DNA of 64,000 bases, from contig ML679956.1 in NCBI GenBank assembly GCA_007922225.1, forward strand, positions 71,540,111 through 71,604,110, read 5' to 3'. Position 1 is the first letter of the stretch. Every line of letters begins with the position of its first letter. The translations under genes were made by a program, and so were the position numbers. This DNA is from Emydura subglobosa (lineage: Eukaryota > Chordata > Testudines > Chelidae). A model generated the notes under the pieces. It saw only the letters and a program-made list of their open reading frames with translations. It ran no database searches and was not told the origin of the DNA. This document shows positions 12,766 through 24,660 of the stretch, piece by piece.

Positions 12766-12952
12766 GCCCAGTACGCCAAGCCCCGTGTGGATCATAGCTC
12801 TAAAGGTTCGTAATACTGGGGAGTTATAAGAAGCTCGTTCAAGTACACTGAAGAAGCTTGGCAAATGTTGACTGAAAGACTATTCCAAGTGTTCAGGGCA
12901 ACACGTAAAGCAGCACAAAGTCAGAAGTGGGCACCCAGCAACTGGAGCCTAC

Positions 12953-13554
12953 GGGCATGTCTATACTAAAAACTTAAGTCGACCTAGGTTAGATGAACTT
13001 ACAGCAACCGCAGTAATTACTGCAGGGGTTCATGTTCACACTGCCCTTCTTCTGTCGGTAGTGTGTGTCCTCACCAACAGCGCTTCCACCAACTTAAGGG
13101 AGCAGTGTGGGGGGCTGAGAGCCTGCACTCTCAGCTCCCTGCCAGGCTGCCCCAAGACTCCCCACAGCAACACAGCTGCTGTGTTCCCGGGCGCAGTCCA
13201 GTTAGGAGCAGAGCCAGCCAGCAGATGTAGCTCGGCTCCAAGAAGGGGGCCTGGGCAGTAGCCCTGAGGGGGCAGCCAGACACTAGATGAAGCCCCACAC
13301 GCACCTGGCTTTCTTGTCAATTTCACATGAAATGACAATGCTAGCCAAGAGCCAATATAAGTAACTCGCAGTGTCCACATGGACACTGTCACCCTAATTA
13401 CACCAGCATAAGCCCTATGTCTCATGGAGGTGGAGTTATGATGTTGGTGTAGCAGGGCACTTACATCAGTGAGAGCAAGGCGGTAGTGTGTCCACTGACA
13501 TAATTAGGTTGACATAAGGCAGCTTACCTTAACGCTGTAGGATAGACCTAGCCT
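12953..13554. mobile_element. MITE with GGGCATGTCTA-type inverted ends
   Basis: The left end reads gggcatgtctatactaaa, then 'aagtcgacctaggtta'. The right end carries the inverse order: 'aattaggttgacataa', 'ggcagcttacc', then 'gtaggatagacctagcct'. The ends resemble those of the PIF/Harbinger element at 37.5-42.4 kb, so this may be its non-autonomous relative. About 0.6 kb with a GC-rich interior and no coding frame. No clean target duplication was found. Confidence 0.55.
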
Positions 13555-14134
13555 AAATCTAATTCACTGAAATGTTAAGCATAGATAGAGAGGAAGCTCT
13601 GATGAAGAACCGCCAATGGGTCAGAATCGAAGTCTATAGGAATCCAATACAAAGAGGAGCTATGCTGTTAGGATAGCACAGAACTGTAACATGAAAAAAT
13701 GCAATAATAAATGTGAGTGTTTCACTGTGTCTAACGCCTGCAAAGTAGTATACAAAAAGTTGCCACAAGATAATGTGCATTTGGTAAGATGTTCGGTATT
13801 ACTGTCTATTCCTCTTGAATTCAAGACTTTTCACTACCATTTAGCCCCAATCACAACCAATCAACAGCTATATTAGCTCTATTTATTTAAGTACAATCCC
13901 ATGGTACAAATTATACTGTAATTCAAAGTTATGTGGTTTTCTGTTCAAACTTGCATGCCCCATACATAGCTTTGAAAGATACAAATGCACCAGAGTTTAC
14001 AATATTTCCTAATGATGCAGAAATCTTCAAGGAAATCGCTGAGGTACACTGATTTTTCCCACAGCAGAAAATACAACCTACAACTACTACAGGTCAAGTC
14101 CAGCACAAGCAAAGCAAATTATTTCTTGAGGTCC

Positions 14135-14652
14135 CGACATCCCAGGTTAGCTCTGGTATTGTTCAATTTAGAAAAGAGACAACTAAGGGGGATATGATAG
14201 AGGTCTATAAAATCACGAATGGTGTGGAGAAAGTGGATAAAGAAGTGTTGTTTATCCCTTCCCATACCAAGAATCAGGGTTCACCTGAAGAAGTAAATAG
14301 GTTTAAAATAAAGAAAAGGAATGAGTTCTTCATACAATGCACAGTCAACCTCTGATCTCATTGCCAGGGAATGTTGTGAAGGCCAAAAGTACAACTAGAT
14401 TCAGAAAAGAATTAGATAAATTCATGGAGGATAGGTTCATCAATGGCTCTTAGCCAAGATGGTCTGGGACACAAACTTATGCTGCAGGTGTTCATAAACC
14501 TGCAACTGTGAGAAGCTGGGACTGGATGACAGGATAATTGCCCTGTTCTGGTCATTCCCTCTGAAGGAACTGGCACTGGCCACTATCGGAAGACAGGGTA
14601 CTGGCTAGATGGACCACTGGTCTGACCCATCCTGGCTATTTTTATGTTGTTT
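14135..14652 (+). mobile_element. CR1 LINE 3' fragment
   Basis: The standard CR1 3' region is seen in order: 'gatatgatagaggtctataa', 'tcaatggctcttagccaaga', 'agaagctgggactggatgac', then the 'ggaccactggtctgaccc' signature and 'tttttatgtt'. It is non-coding or nearly so, with plus orientation. Confidence 0.85.
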
Positions 14653-14969
14653 GCAATTGGCAGGCTGGCCTGATCTCTTTCCAGCTGTGGGACCAGAGGA
14701 GATAACCTGCAGCTCTGCTACCAGGACAGAAGAGGAAGGTGGCTCATGGCTCCATTTCTCCTTTTCATAATACGAGTGCAGTGAAGCAGAACCTACAAAT
14801 TAGGCCAGCTCTGTCCGAATGTAACACAGAACAGCTGTCACACTTTACATAATCATCACTAAGTATTTATACCTTACCCATGACTCAAATATGTGTAGAG
14901 ACTGAAGGCACAACAGGTTTAATGGCAAGGCAATATCTGAAATACAGGAAGTGCATGTGTAATGACTCT

Positions 14970-15075
14970 CCTACCATGAGTCATCTCAGCAGGGATTGAA
15001 CCTGTGGTCAGCAACATTAATGGGCCTCTACTAATTGAGCTAAAGGAGTAATGCCACTAGCTACTAGCAATACTG
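14970..15075 (-). repeat. tRNA-derived SINE fragment with pol III boxes
   Basis: On the minus strand an A-box-like 'ttagctcaattagtagagg' (15043-15025) is followed by a B box GGTTCAATCCC (15002-14992). The spacing suits a tRNA head. Possible stems pair poorly, so I read this as a SINE head rather than a tRNA gene. The family name is uncertain. Confidence 0.5.
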
Positions 15076-15649
15076 TGCTCTTATCTTGTGGCCAAACACT
15101 AGAGATAGCATGTAATACACAGAACCAATAGGTTACACATGCATCTTTGGTTCCTCATTTTTTCGGACAAACACTCACTGAAGACTAGAGCTCAAGGGAA
15201 GGTTATATACAAGAGTTGCCTATAAAGCAACTTGTCTCAATCTGTCTAGGTACGGCAAATGTGTCATGGACTGCTCTTCCCTCAAGCAACCTGCTGCTGC
15301 TGCTGCAGCAATTATGATGGATAAAACATCCGCAGGACACCTTTTTAGATCAAAGGGCAGAACATCATACTGACAAGTCCTGAGAACATGGGGAATCTCA
15401 TGAGAGTGCCTGGCAAAACATGAAAGCAGGCATCATGGAGGCCTTTATGGGTCCGGCTACCCTGAAATTTTATCAAAACAGTACTGAGCGACAGTCGTCA
15501 CTGAGACAGCAAGTTTCATTCAAGGTCCCAATTTTCTAGTACTTAAGATGTTACTCTTTGGGCTCTAATCTCAAGATTCTCCTCAGCCCAGAACTAATTG
15601 TTTTTGAAAACTCGGGGAAAAAATTTGGCTCTCTGAAATAACTGCTATA

Positions 15650-15845
15650 TAAATGCAAAGTTTCATCTATACACTGCAAAACTCTTTACAACTACAATTT
15701 TACAGATGGGGGAAACTTAGGAAGAGGTAGGCAAGGTACTTGTACCAGAGATCCTGTGTGACCTTGGACATATGGGTACAGATACCAGTTTCCCTCTTTC
15801 AGTCTAGTGCTCTATGCACTGGACTACATAGAATCCCCTAGATAC
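15650..15845 (-). repeat. MIR-type SINE fragment
   Basis: The antisense core is 'ttttacagatgggggaaact', followed by a degenerate 'gtgaccttggacatatggg' and 'ctagtgctctatgcactgga'. Minus orientation. Confidence 0.55.
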
Positions 15846-17009
15846 ATTTAATATATGAAAAAGAGGGCTAGGGATTTACCAAAGTAATTATTCTTGAACC
15901 TTTTGTACTCCTTTGAAAGTCACGCCTTTAATTTAGATGTCTAACTTTAGGCACCTATATTAAAAAAAAGTTTGTCTTAGGTCTTCAGTAAGAACCAGTG
16001 CCTAGGATGTATGAAACTGCATGTAAACATTTTTCCACAAGGCACTGCTTTCTATTAATTCTAGCATAGAGCAGTTCAATACTTGTTACACACTGAGACA
16101 GTGCAAGCCAGTTGAGATGAATCATCCCCATCTCCTGGCTAACCTAGCCTCTTCCTCGTTTCCTCCAAAAACCAGGCATTAAATAGTTGATCTTGTGTAC
16201 TTTGAAGGTGTGCACAACACCAAGTATGTAAAGTCTGAAACAGTGCACCAGGTCCATAGCAAGTCTGTCAGCATGCTAAAGGGTGCAGTGCTCTCTTTGA
16301 TGCTCATCTGCTGAGGGTAAAAAAAGTCTGTAATGTACTACAAATCAAACCTCACCAACTTTCATTCCAAGTGCAAGGCACACTTCTTTGACCTCACCTA
16401 CATCAACATACATACATAGCGTACATTTAAGAAATCCTCATGCAATGTTCCTCCTCAGGAGAGGAAGGAAGAAAAAAGAACCACATGTGATAGTCACATT
16501 GCTTAATGCATCAGTGAAAAGGCTCAGATATGAAGCATGTTTAAAAAAAAAAAAAGGATTAAAGATACACATGAAGCTTTGTGATTGAAATTTTACATGC
16601 TCTCAAAAGATAAGAAATGTATAGTTCCAACAGCAACTAACTCAGTCACACATTGTATTCCGCAACCTACAGTAACTGAACCTCACGGAGCATTAAAAAT
16701 GCACAGGACACACGTTATGTTCTTGAAAAGGAAACTCACTCTGAATTTCCCAACCTATTAGTACAAAAAAACCTTCAGCCATGATATGAAACTGATGTAG
16801 ACATTCCACAGTCAATAACTGATTTCTGTTCATTAGTATGGGGTTTGACATAAGTGATCTGGACATGCTGCTGTTAAAATTATGGGTGTTGCACTACATG
16901 ATTTTTGTAGGATCAGAAAAGTCTTGAATACATGTTATCTGATATTGCCCCGATCCTTCCACGGGGTTTGGTGCAGGAGTCTGGCAGCGCAGAGCACTTT
17001 GGGGCTTAA

Positions 17010-17536
<527 letters not shown>

Positions 17537-17951
17537 AGCATCAGCAGCAGCTCTAAGAATTACATTTACTTGGACTTCTCAGCCTCTGACTACCTCAGAA
17601 ATACTGATAGATGCTGGGCCTTACCAAGCTGAGACAGAATCCAACCAAAAAAAGGGGGGGAAGGAAGGAGATGAGCAAACCAGAGATATACCGAACAGTA
17701 TCCAGGTAAGAGAAAAGGAACAAGTGACACAGAGAATGGAAGAAACCATTTGAACAAGTTCCAAGTTCATAGATCTGAAATTTATTCACATCATTGGTAG
17801 AGCCATATCACCACAGACAAGATGTTATGGCCAAATTAAAGGAGATTTCTTTCACTTGCCTTTTCCCTCCAGACTGTGACCCATCTGCACAGAGGTGTGT
17901 AAGTACACACAAAGAAATAAATGCTTTGTGACAGAGACTGTCTTCTGTGAA

Positions 17952-18115
17952 ACAGCAAGAGTCCTGTGGCACCTTAAAGACTAACAAATGTATTTGGGCA
18001 AGTGGGTTTATGCCCACGAAAGCTTATGCCCAAATACATTTGTTAGTCTTTAAGGTGCCACAGGACTCTCGCTGCTTTGCTAAAGACAGACTAACACGGC
18101 TACCCCTCTGAAACG
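17952..18115 (+). mobile_element. Short Penelope-like 3'-tail insertion with 48-base inverted arms and 12-base target duplication
   Basis: The insertion consists of an inverted arm (17953-18000), a short spacer, and a forward tail whose own arm is 18027-18074. The arms are 48 bases with one mismatch. The forward tail continues through 'agactaacacggctacccct'. A perfect 12-base target duplication, gtcttctgtgaa, flanks it at 17940-17951 and 18116-18127. The tail motif 'gtctttaaggtgccacagga' also occurs at the 3' end of the Penelope-like copy at 48.9 kb, which gives the family link. No coding sequence. Confidence 0.75.
17953..18074. repeat. Near-perfect 48-base inverted repeat
   Basis: The arms 17953-18000 and 18027-18074 differ at a single position (a versus g, five bases in from the outer end). 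The loop is 26 bases. This could form a strong hairpin in DNA or in the OXSR1 pre-mRNA, since it lies in intron 3. Confidence 0.9.
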
Positions 18116-19341
18116 GTCTTCTGTGAAGTACTCTCCTGGACACTACTCGTGATAACAGAATAGTTCTAATTAAACAAAGATTTCGTAAGATTGTTTGTCC
18201 TTTGATCTTAAAAAATTGCTAGTCATTAGGAAGCCTTGGAAGTTGTTAAATCAGTGATTCTTCCAAATAGATTAAGCTCCTGAAAGGGGACAGAAGCTCT
18301 GAGAGCATGACCAGCTGGCAGAGTTTCAGCACCTCAAAGACTTGCACAATTAAAAAAAGTATATTGGAGGCGTCTCGTGCTGTAGGCTGGAATGTCGAGA
18401 ATTGCTTCTCTACAGTAGAGCTGTCACAAGCAGCTGTTTGACGAGCAAGTGTTTTGTGAACTTAGCCATGGCTTTGTGTCACAGGTTCAAATGATGGTTC
18501 TTAATTGAGAGCACATTAAAGGAGCTAGCAGACTGCAAGTCAGAGAAGATCTGAGAACAAGCATAACGGCTCCTTATGTTGACAAATGAGCAAGCCACAC
18601 AATATACACAGCAGAACGGTCAGCAGTTAACTTAGAAAAGGCACAATTAAAACTCATGATATAGATACGTTAGAAAGGTCAAATGCAAATCTGCCCCATT
18701 TTAGAAATATCAGACACTGCTGATTGCTTTGGAGCAATATTTGTGCATAAAGGCTAAAATTTCAAGTCTGAATGATTAAAGTAGATACCTAAGAAAAAGT
18801 GGCCTATTACAGGTGCAAATTGGGTTTAGACTGGTCTCCTTCAGGAATATTTCTACAGCAGTTACATATACTGCTCCTTTAAGATTTCAGCAGTACTAAC
18901 GCCCCAGGACTAAGATATTAATCTACCCTGACGTAATCAAGAAGTCCCAGTCCTTGCATTCATACTTTGTCATTTTTGTGGGCCAAAGTAAAGAGGAGCC
19001 TGAAGTAGGCTAAAATTAAGCTAGTTTCAACCTAAAAAACAGGCCAATGGAGATTGAAGCTGTTGAAAAAGGAAGCAATAAGAGTGTGTGCTGTGTGGAG
19101 TCAAATCACCTACTGTTTCACCTGAAAGGCTGATGTTAGGGACTGTGGAAAAAAAATGGAAGAAACTCCCCTCAGAAAGCAATTCTGGGAACTCAGCCTT
19201 ACTTGTTAATTCAAGTACAGAAACAATATTTCAGATCTACCACCCAGGAAGCTTTATATTAACCAGTTCTCAAAAACAAGTATCAGATAATTTAGAGCCC
19301 GGGGTAGTAACTGAAGCTATTTATTTATTTATTTTAAGGTA

Positions 19342-19459
19342 ATGTGACCAGATAGCAAATGTGAAAAATCAGGACGGGGTGAGGGGTAATAGGCACCTAT
19401 GTAAGACAAAGCCCCAAAAATCAGGACTGTCACTATAAAATGGGGACATCTGGTCACCC
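19342..19459. mobile_element. TA-flanked MITE, mariner-like ends
   Basis: The left end 'atgtgaccagatag' and right end 'gacatctggtcaccc' are inverted repeats around a 118-base body. TA dinucleotides flank both sides (19340-19341 and 19460-19461). This fits a Tc1/mariner-type non-autonomous element. It lies 0.4 kb from OXSR1 exon 3. Confidence 0.6.
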
Positions 19460-19901
19460 TATTTTTAGGGTTGCCCATTTTTGTGGTTTAGCAGTCATGT
19501 TTTCCTATTTTTTAGATGATTATGTGAATCTTTCACACAGCAAAGGGAGTGAGGGGACAGGAAAGAGACTATATTGGGAGAACAGTGACTATGAAGTTCT
19601 GTCAAATACACAAAGTAAAACTGAAAACAAAATTTCTCCTCCAATCTTTCAATTACAGTAGTGTTAGTTGCTAATTGCAACAACAGTAGGAAACGTGTTC
19701 AAACAAAAGCACTATTTTAAATTTGACTGTATCCTTTTAACTTGGAGAAAATAAAAACGGAATATTTGCAGTTATTTCAGCACCTTTATCTACAGATTGG
19801 GGAGAGGGGAGGTGGTAGAGTGGGGAAGGGAGCATTTAAAGCCAACCACTTCCCATACTCTTCCCATGTGGTTTAGGGTAGCTGAACATTGTACCACTCA
19901 C

Positions 19902-20010
19902 CTCCACTAAGTAACTTCATCACTAGCCAGAGCTCGTCTTTCACCACAAATGATGTGTAGTAAGATACAATGTTAGGGTGATGGCACTGACTCATGGCTT
20001 GAATTTCTTT
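19902..20010 (-). CDS. OXSR1: OXSR1 coding exon 3 (helix C to hinge)
   Basis: This 109-base exon has no start codon of its own frame; I found it by reading the minus strand. It encodes residues 62-97 and the first base of glycine 98: [15 protein letters not shown], then [19 protein letters not shown]. It contains the predicted helix-C glutamate (E63), beta-4/beta-5 and the hinge. The acceptor is a long pyrimidine tract ending CTCTGCAG; the donor is a consensus GTGAGT. Phase 0 in, phase 1 out, matching exon 4. HHPNIVSYY rather than the SHPNVVTYY I recall for STK39 supports OXSR1. The exon is flanked by repeats but is itself free of substitutions that would break the frame. Confidence 0.97.
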
Positions 20011-21306
20011 CTGCAGAGAGAAAAAACAGAGTCATTCTTTAAATGCCTGTTAAATAATCACCATCTACTACTATTATTTCCAGCAAGACAGGGTGTTGGT
20101 GAAGAGAAAATGACTCTCAGAAGCCAATAGTGAAGATCCAGAAATGTAACAGTCATGTTTGATCTGCTCAAATTAGGGCTTGAAATTTTTCTAAATACAG
20201 GACTAAGCTATCTAGTAAAGAACTGGGCGGAGGGCCTCCAGTTAGAAGGGCCAAGGGCAACACCCTGGTGAGAACACAAGCCCTTACTACCAACCCCATT
20301 GAGAAGAAAGAGGAGGTAGCTTCTGGGACTTTTACCAGGTTGTTCCCCATAGAACTTGCATAGTGGCTCAATCTCTCTATCAGCCTTTGGTTTCCTGTAC
20401 AAACTATAGCTTACAATGGGGCTACTATCGTGTTTGAATCCTCAGTAGAGAATATGGTAAAGCACTTAAAATGTATGAGAAAGAAGTCTTCAGAGGATAT
20501 CATTTCCAGAAGTCACGACTAGGCTGCGCAGTTAAAAAAGTTTGTCACATGCTTGTGTGAATGTAGAGGAAGAAAAAAAGTCACATGCATATGCAACATA
20601 TACAATCAAAAAAACTATCAGTTTTTTGATTTGTAGCATGGGGGGGACTAACAAATGTTCCGTTCCCCACAAAAGGTATTGAGGCCAGGAATCATTAATG
20701 GATGCACAGCCCATTCCTTCCAACGCACTTGACCTCTGCAGTGGCAGAGATGAGAAAAAAGTTAAACTATTAACAAAAGTAGAGCTTCTTCCCCCAACCC
20801 TCAGTGACTCATTTTCTACTCTAATCTCTCACTGGCTACATAAGGGCTTCTGTAGTCTCACAGAGGATATCAATATCTTGGGGGCTTGGTACACACAATT
20901 GTTTTAACTGATCATTACAAATCACAATGGGCCTTGTGGTAAAAAATGCTTCCTCTCAACTGAAACTAGACAAACTGTTATATGTACAAAAGCCTGTGTT
21001 AGAGCAATAGAAATGCAGTACAACTGTCCAAGAGCTGTATTTTAACAGCCAGAAATTTTATTACATACCCATATTGGACCGGGAGAGGAGGAAAATGTAA
21101 AAGACTAACAAAAATCCATTCTGTATTTATTGCATCCTCAATTTACAGTAATTTTCCAAAGTGCTCTGGAAATAAATAAGGTTTAAAGAGTGATTTTAAG
21201 TGAAGTGGCCTGGGAGTACAATGTTAGACCAGGACAGCAGAAGTGAAAGCTACCACCACCAATCCCATCTCTGTGACCCCAGTCACACTACAGAACCATC
21301 ATGAGT

Positions 21307-21544
21307 AAAGGCCCTACTTAACTCGCAATATTGCGGATTCCACAATATTAGGCTTCCACCACAATTTTGACAGTGGGAGCCCCCGCTCAGGCAGTCAACA
21401 GCGGAAAAATTGCAGAAAGTAATAATGGACTTTATTACCACAAATAATAAGGTCCATTATTACTTTCCCGCAATTTTCCATAGCTTGTCCACAACTCAGC
21501 CACAATGTGTCAACAATCCTCCTGCAATTCAAGTAAGGACTTAG
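21307..21544. mobile_element. hAT-type MITE with 8-base target duplication and inner hairpin
   Basis: The perfect target duplication tcatgagt is at 21299-21306 and 21545-21552. The ends are imperfect inverted repeats ('ggccctacttaactcgcaat' versus the inverse of 'ctgcaattcaagtaaggac'). Inside, 21403-21437 and 21445-21479 form a 35-base inverted repeat with a few mismatches and a 7-base loop. No coding sequence. The 8-base duplication is typical of hAT transposition. Confidence 0.75.
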
Positions 21545-23029
21545 TCATGAGTGAATTACACTTGCTGTTTGTCATGTTCCATTTCACCCCTCCCTTCATT
21601 TTGGGGAATCCTATGCAGCAGATTGATATCAAGCACCAGGATGTAGAAACAGGAGAGCTGCAGATATGAATTTCGCATGGTCCCTCTCCTGGAAGCAGGC
21701 TCCCATTTCCCTATATTCAGCCTTTGTGGCTATTTTAATTTCAGAAAGAAGCATCTTATCAAGGGTTTCTCAAACTGCAAATAAATGTACTTGGTGCAAT
21801 CCATCACATCTTTACCTGAACACACTGAAGTAGTTGAAGCTATCCTAAACAAAGACTTCTTTCTGATTCATAATTTGGGAAACAGCATTTAAAGTGCCGC
21901 CTGTTTAGCCACTGAGGATGAAATACTTACAAAAATATGTCTGAAAACATGCAGCGGTCCTGAATAGTGCACGTTTCCCTTTAATTGAGTTCTGAAATAT
22001 CCACGTTGTCAGACTCCAAAGGTTCGTAGCCAGAGATCAGCTATAACTGCTCTGATGTCGTCCCATTAAGTACCATGATGAATACCTTAACCACATCTCT
22101 CTGCAATATATTGAGCACTTTGAAGCTTTTGAAACGCCAATGCAACTGCTACAAACTATAATTTAAAATCATAATAGATACTGAATAGCCACCTTCTGTA
22201 AATAAAAATCAAACACATCAGAAGACGATAGGGAATAGCATCTTGTTTATTCTGAAAGTGGGTCTACTCACCCACTGATGAGTGACTCAGATTTAAGTGG
22301 AGAGGAGATGTGAGAGACTGGCAGGCCAAACATCTGACCCACCAGCTGAATTTGATTGAAGGCATATGTTGGTATGTTAAATGCACTTTCTTGTCCTTAC
22401 TGTGCCAGTCTGCTCCATCGGTAGTGCTGTCTGGAAGAATCTAGCTCCTTAAAACACTGAGCAGGATCCCCATAAATTTAGTTTTCCTTCCTACATGTTA
22501 ACTCAGTGGACACAGTATAGGGAAAAGCACTGTGCTTACACACTGATACCTACGATTTTCAGAGGAAACCAGGATGCTGTTTACTTAATGAAGGATCAAA
22601 ACCAGTGCAAAAAAAATCTATTCCAACATTGCAACCCTGATTTTGGAGACCCACTCAAGCCACCAGAAGATCTGAAATAAGCTAAAGCAGGTCAGATGCG
22701 GTCTCTGATATTGCCTCAAGTATTGAGGGGAGAGTTCTCCTTTAGTTGAAATCCCAAGGCATGTGTTAACCTTTAGAAAACCTCCTTGGTTTTGCTCTAT
22801 AAAGCATTATTTAGAATAACTGTCTCAGAAGTCACAAGAAGCCATAACTTTTCAAGTTTTGTTATTTGTGAATTCTAATATTTTAGTTGAGGCTATGAAT
22901 TGATAATATCAATGCACTTTTTAAAAAGAAATCTTAAATCCATTTTCCCTGTATCCTAAAGAATCTAATGTAAACTAGATAAAAGCAGGATTTGAAAAAA
23001 AGAGCACAGATACGGAAGCCAGGAACTGT

Positions 23030-23395
23030 TTTAGATTTGAGTTGTCAAAATTAGCCTATGGAACTCATTACCACACGATATCATTAAAGCAAAGAACTTG
23101 GCAGGATTTTAAAAGGATTAGGCATTTATATGGAAAACAAGAACATCCAGAAGCTACTTTAGTAAGGATTAAATAAATAGTTTAGCAAGGATATAAACCT
23201 TGATGCTTCAAGGCAGAAGTCAATCTGAAGGGACAGGAAGAAACCATTCCTATGGGCAAATTGTTGCACATATGTCCCCTTTGACATGTTTTGCACTTTC
23301 CTCTGAAGCTGGTAGTTCTGGCCCCTCTCAGAGACTGGATACTAAACTAGGTGGACCATTGGGCTGGGCTGGAGTGGCAATAGACATGTTCCTAT
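23030..23395 (+). mobile_element. CR1 LINE 3' fragment, old
   Basis: A degenerate CR1 3' region: 'ggaactcattaccacacg', 'tagcaaggatataaacc', then 'ggatactaaactaggtggac' and 'cattgggctgg'. Plus orientation, strongly diverged. Confidence 0.7.
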
Positions 23396-23525
23396 ACTTT
23401 ATCTGCCACTAACTCACTGCATAATCTTGGGAAAGTCACTCAACATCTGCTTCCATGCTTCACTTGTGTTGTCAGGACTGATGTTTGTAAAGTCCTTTAA
23501 AGATATGATATGAAGCAGTAAATGC
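23396..23525 (+). repeat. MIR-type SINE fragment
   Basis: Sense-strand MIR signals: 'atctgccactaactcac', 'cataatcttgggaaagtcac', 'tcaacatctgc' and 'gtaaagtcctttaaagatat'. Placed directly after a CR1 fragment. Confidence 0.5.
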
Positions 23526-24179
23526 AAGAATACTAAGAGTGTCTTCCAGCTGGCCAATCTTGACCTCTATGCCTACTGTGTCAATTAGCTTGCTACAGCC
23601 TTCATTTTGACTCCCAGTATTGTTCACCATGCTGACAGAAATTGACGTTGATTTACATGCACTCTGAATCAGCTTAAATTAGGCAAGTTATAGCCTTGTA
23701 AATAATTATTATGGGCATTTCTTTACTAATATGCCATTTGGTCTGGATCAAATCAACAAGAGTAAGTGGATTGCAGTTTTCTTTTAGAGGCCAGGCTTCC
23801 ACACTCCCTCAGTACTGACATCCAAACTCAACTATAATATGATCTAACATCAATCAGTAAAGTAATTAAGACTGCTCAGCTTCAGCTCTGATGCTCATGT
23901 ACCGAGGAATGACATGGCAAAGCACCATGTCAGTTAAAACTAAAGTAACCTTAAGATTTCCATTTTCCATTAGTTGAGGTTCCATCATATGAGAGGTGTA
24001 AATCAGTCACATGCCAACTATGGTTATTTGGTATGTCAAGTTGTATATTTATATTTCAGAATCTGGAATGTGGGAATGTTTTGAGGAGTTTTGTACCTTC
24101 CCCCCATTCAACCAATTTAAGGGATATTTCCAGTTTCTAGGAACTGTAAGAAAGTAAGCATACTGGTAAAGAAATGGAC

Positions 24180-24660
24180 AGTGATAGGACATCTGTGATG
24201 ATCCTACTGGATCAATCTGCTGGTTTCATTCCAGCCACCATCTGGTATTGTTAATCCACCTGTGGAACATGGGAATTGGCCGACCAGAACAGAGGTTTAT
24301 CTACTCCAGTATCCTGCTTGACAGTAGCCAATGCCAGATCTTCCAAAAGCAGGTAGAAGAAACCCAACAGGCAATTATAGAACACTCTGCCCATAGGGAA
24401 AATTTTCATTCTGACTAAACCCAGGCAGTTAGCAGCTAGTTATGCTTGAGAGGATTATAAATTCTAATGCCTTATTTTTATTTTATCTTATTTAACCTTG
24501 GATATTCTCATCCGTATGTCTGATTTTTTTTTTTTTTTAAATCTTTCACAGCTCTTGATCTCAGTATTTTGTTGTAGCAAATGCCACAGGTTAATTTTGT
24601 GCAGTGTAAAGGTATTTCCTTTTATTGGGTTTAAACTTTTTGACAATTGATTAAATTGAC
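24180..24660 (-). mobile_element. CR1 LINE 3' fragment
   Basis: The antisense CR1 3' end on the plus strand: 'ctactccagtatcctgctt', 'gacagtagccaatgccaga', then 'aaatgccacaggttaatttt' and 'ggtatttccttttat'. Minus orientation. A T-tract interrupts it at 24525-24538. Confidence 0.75.

Noticed and set aside
13036..13425. 129-residue minus-strand open frame
   Set aside because: It lies wholly inside a MITE with GC-rich interior and shows no transposase-like pattern.
14970..15075. A functional tRNA gene
   Set aside because: A and B boxes are present, but the acceptor and T stems pair poorly, and the sequence continues as a dispersed SINE.
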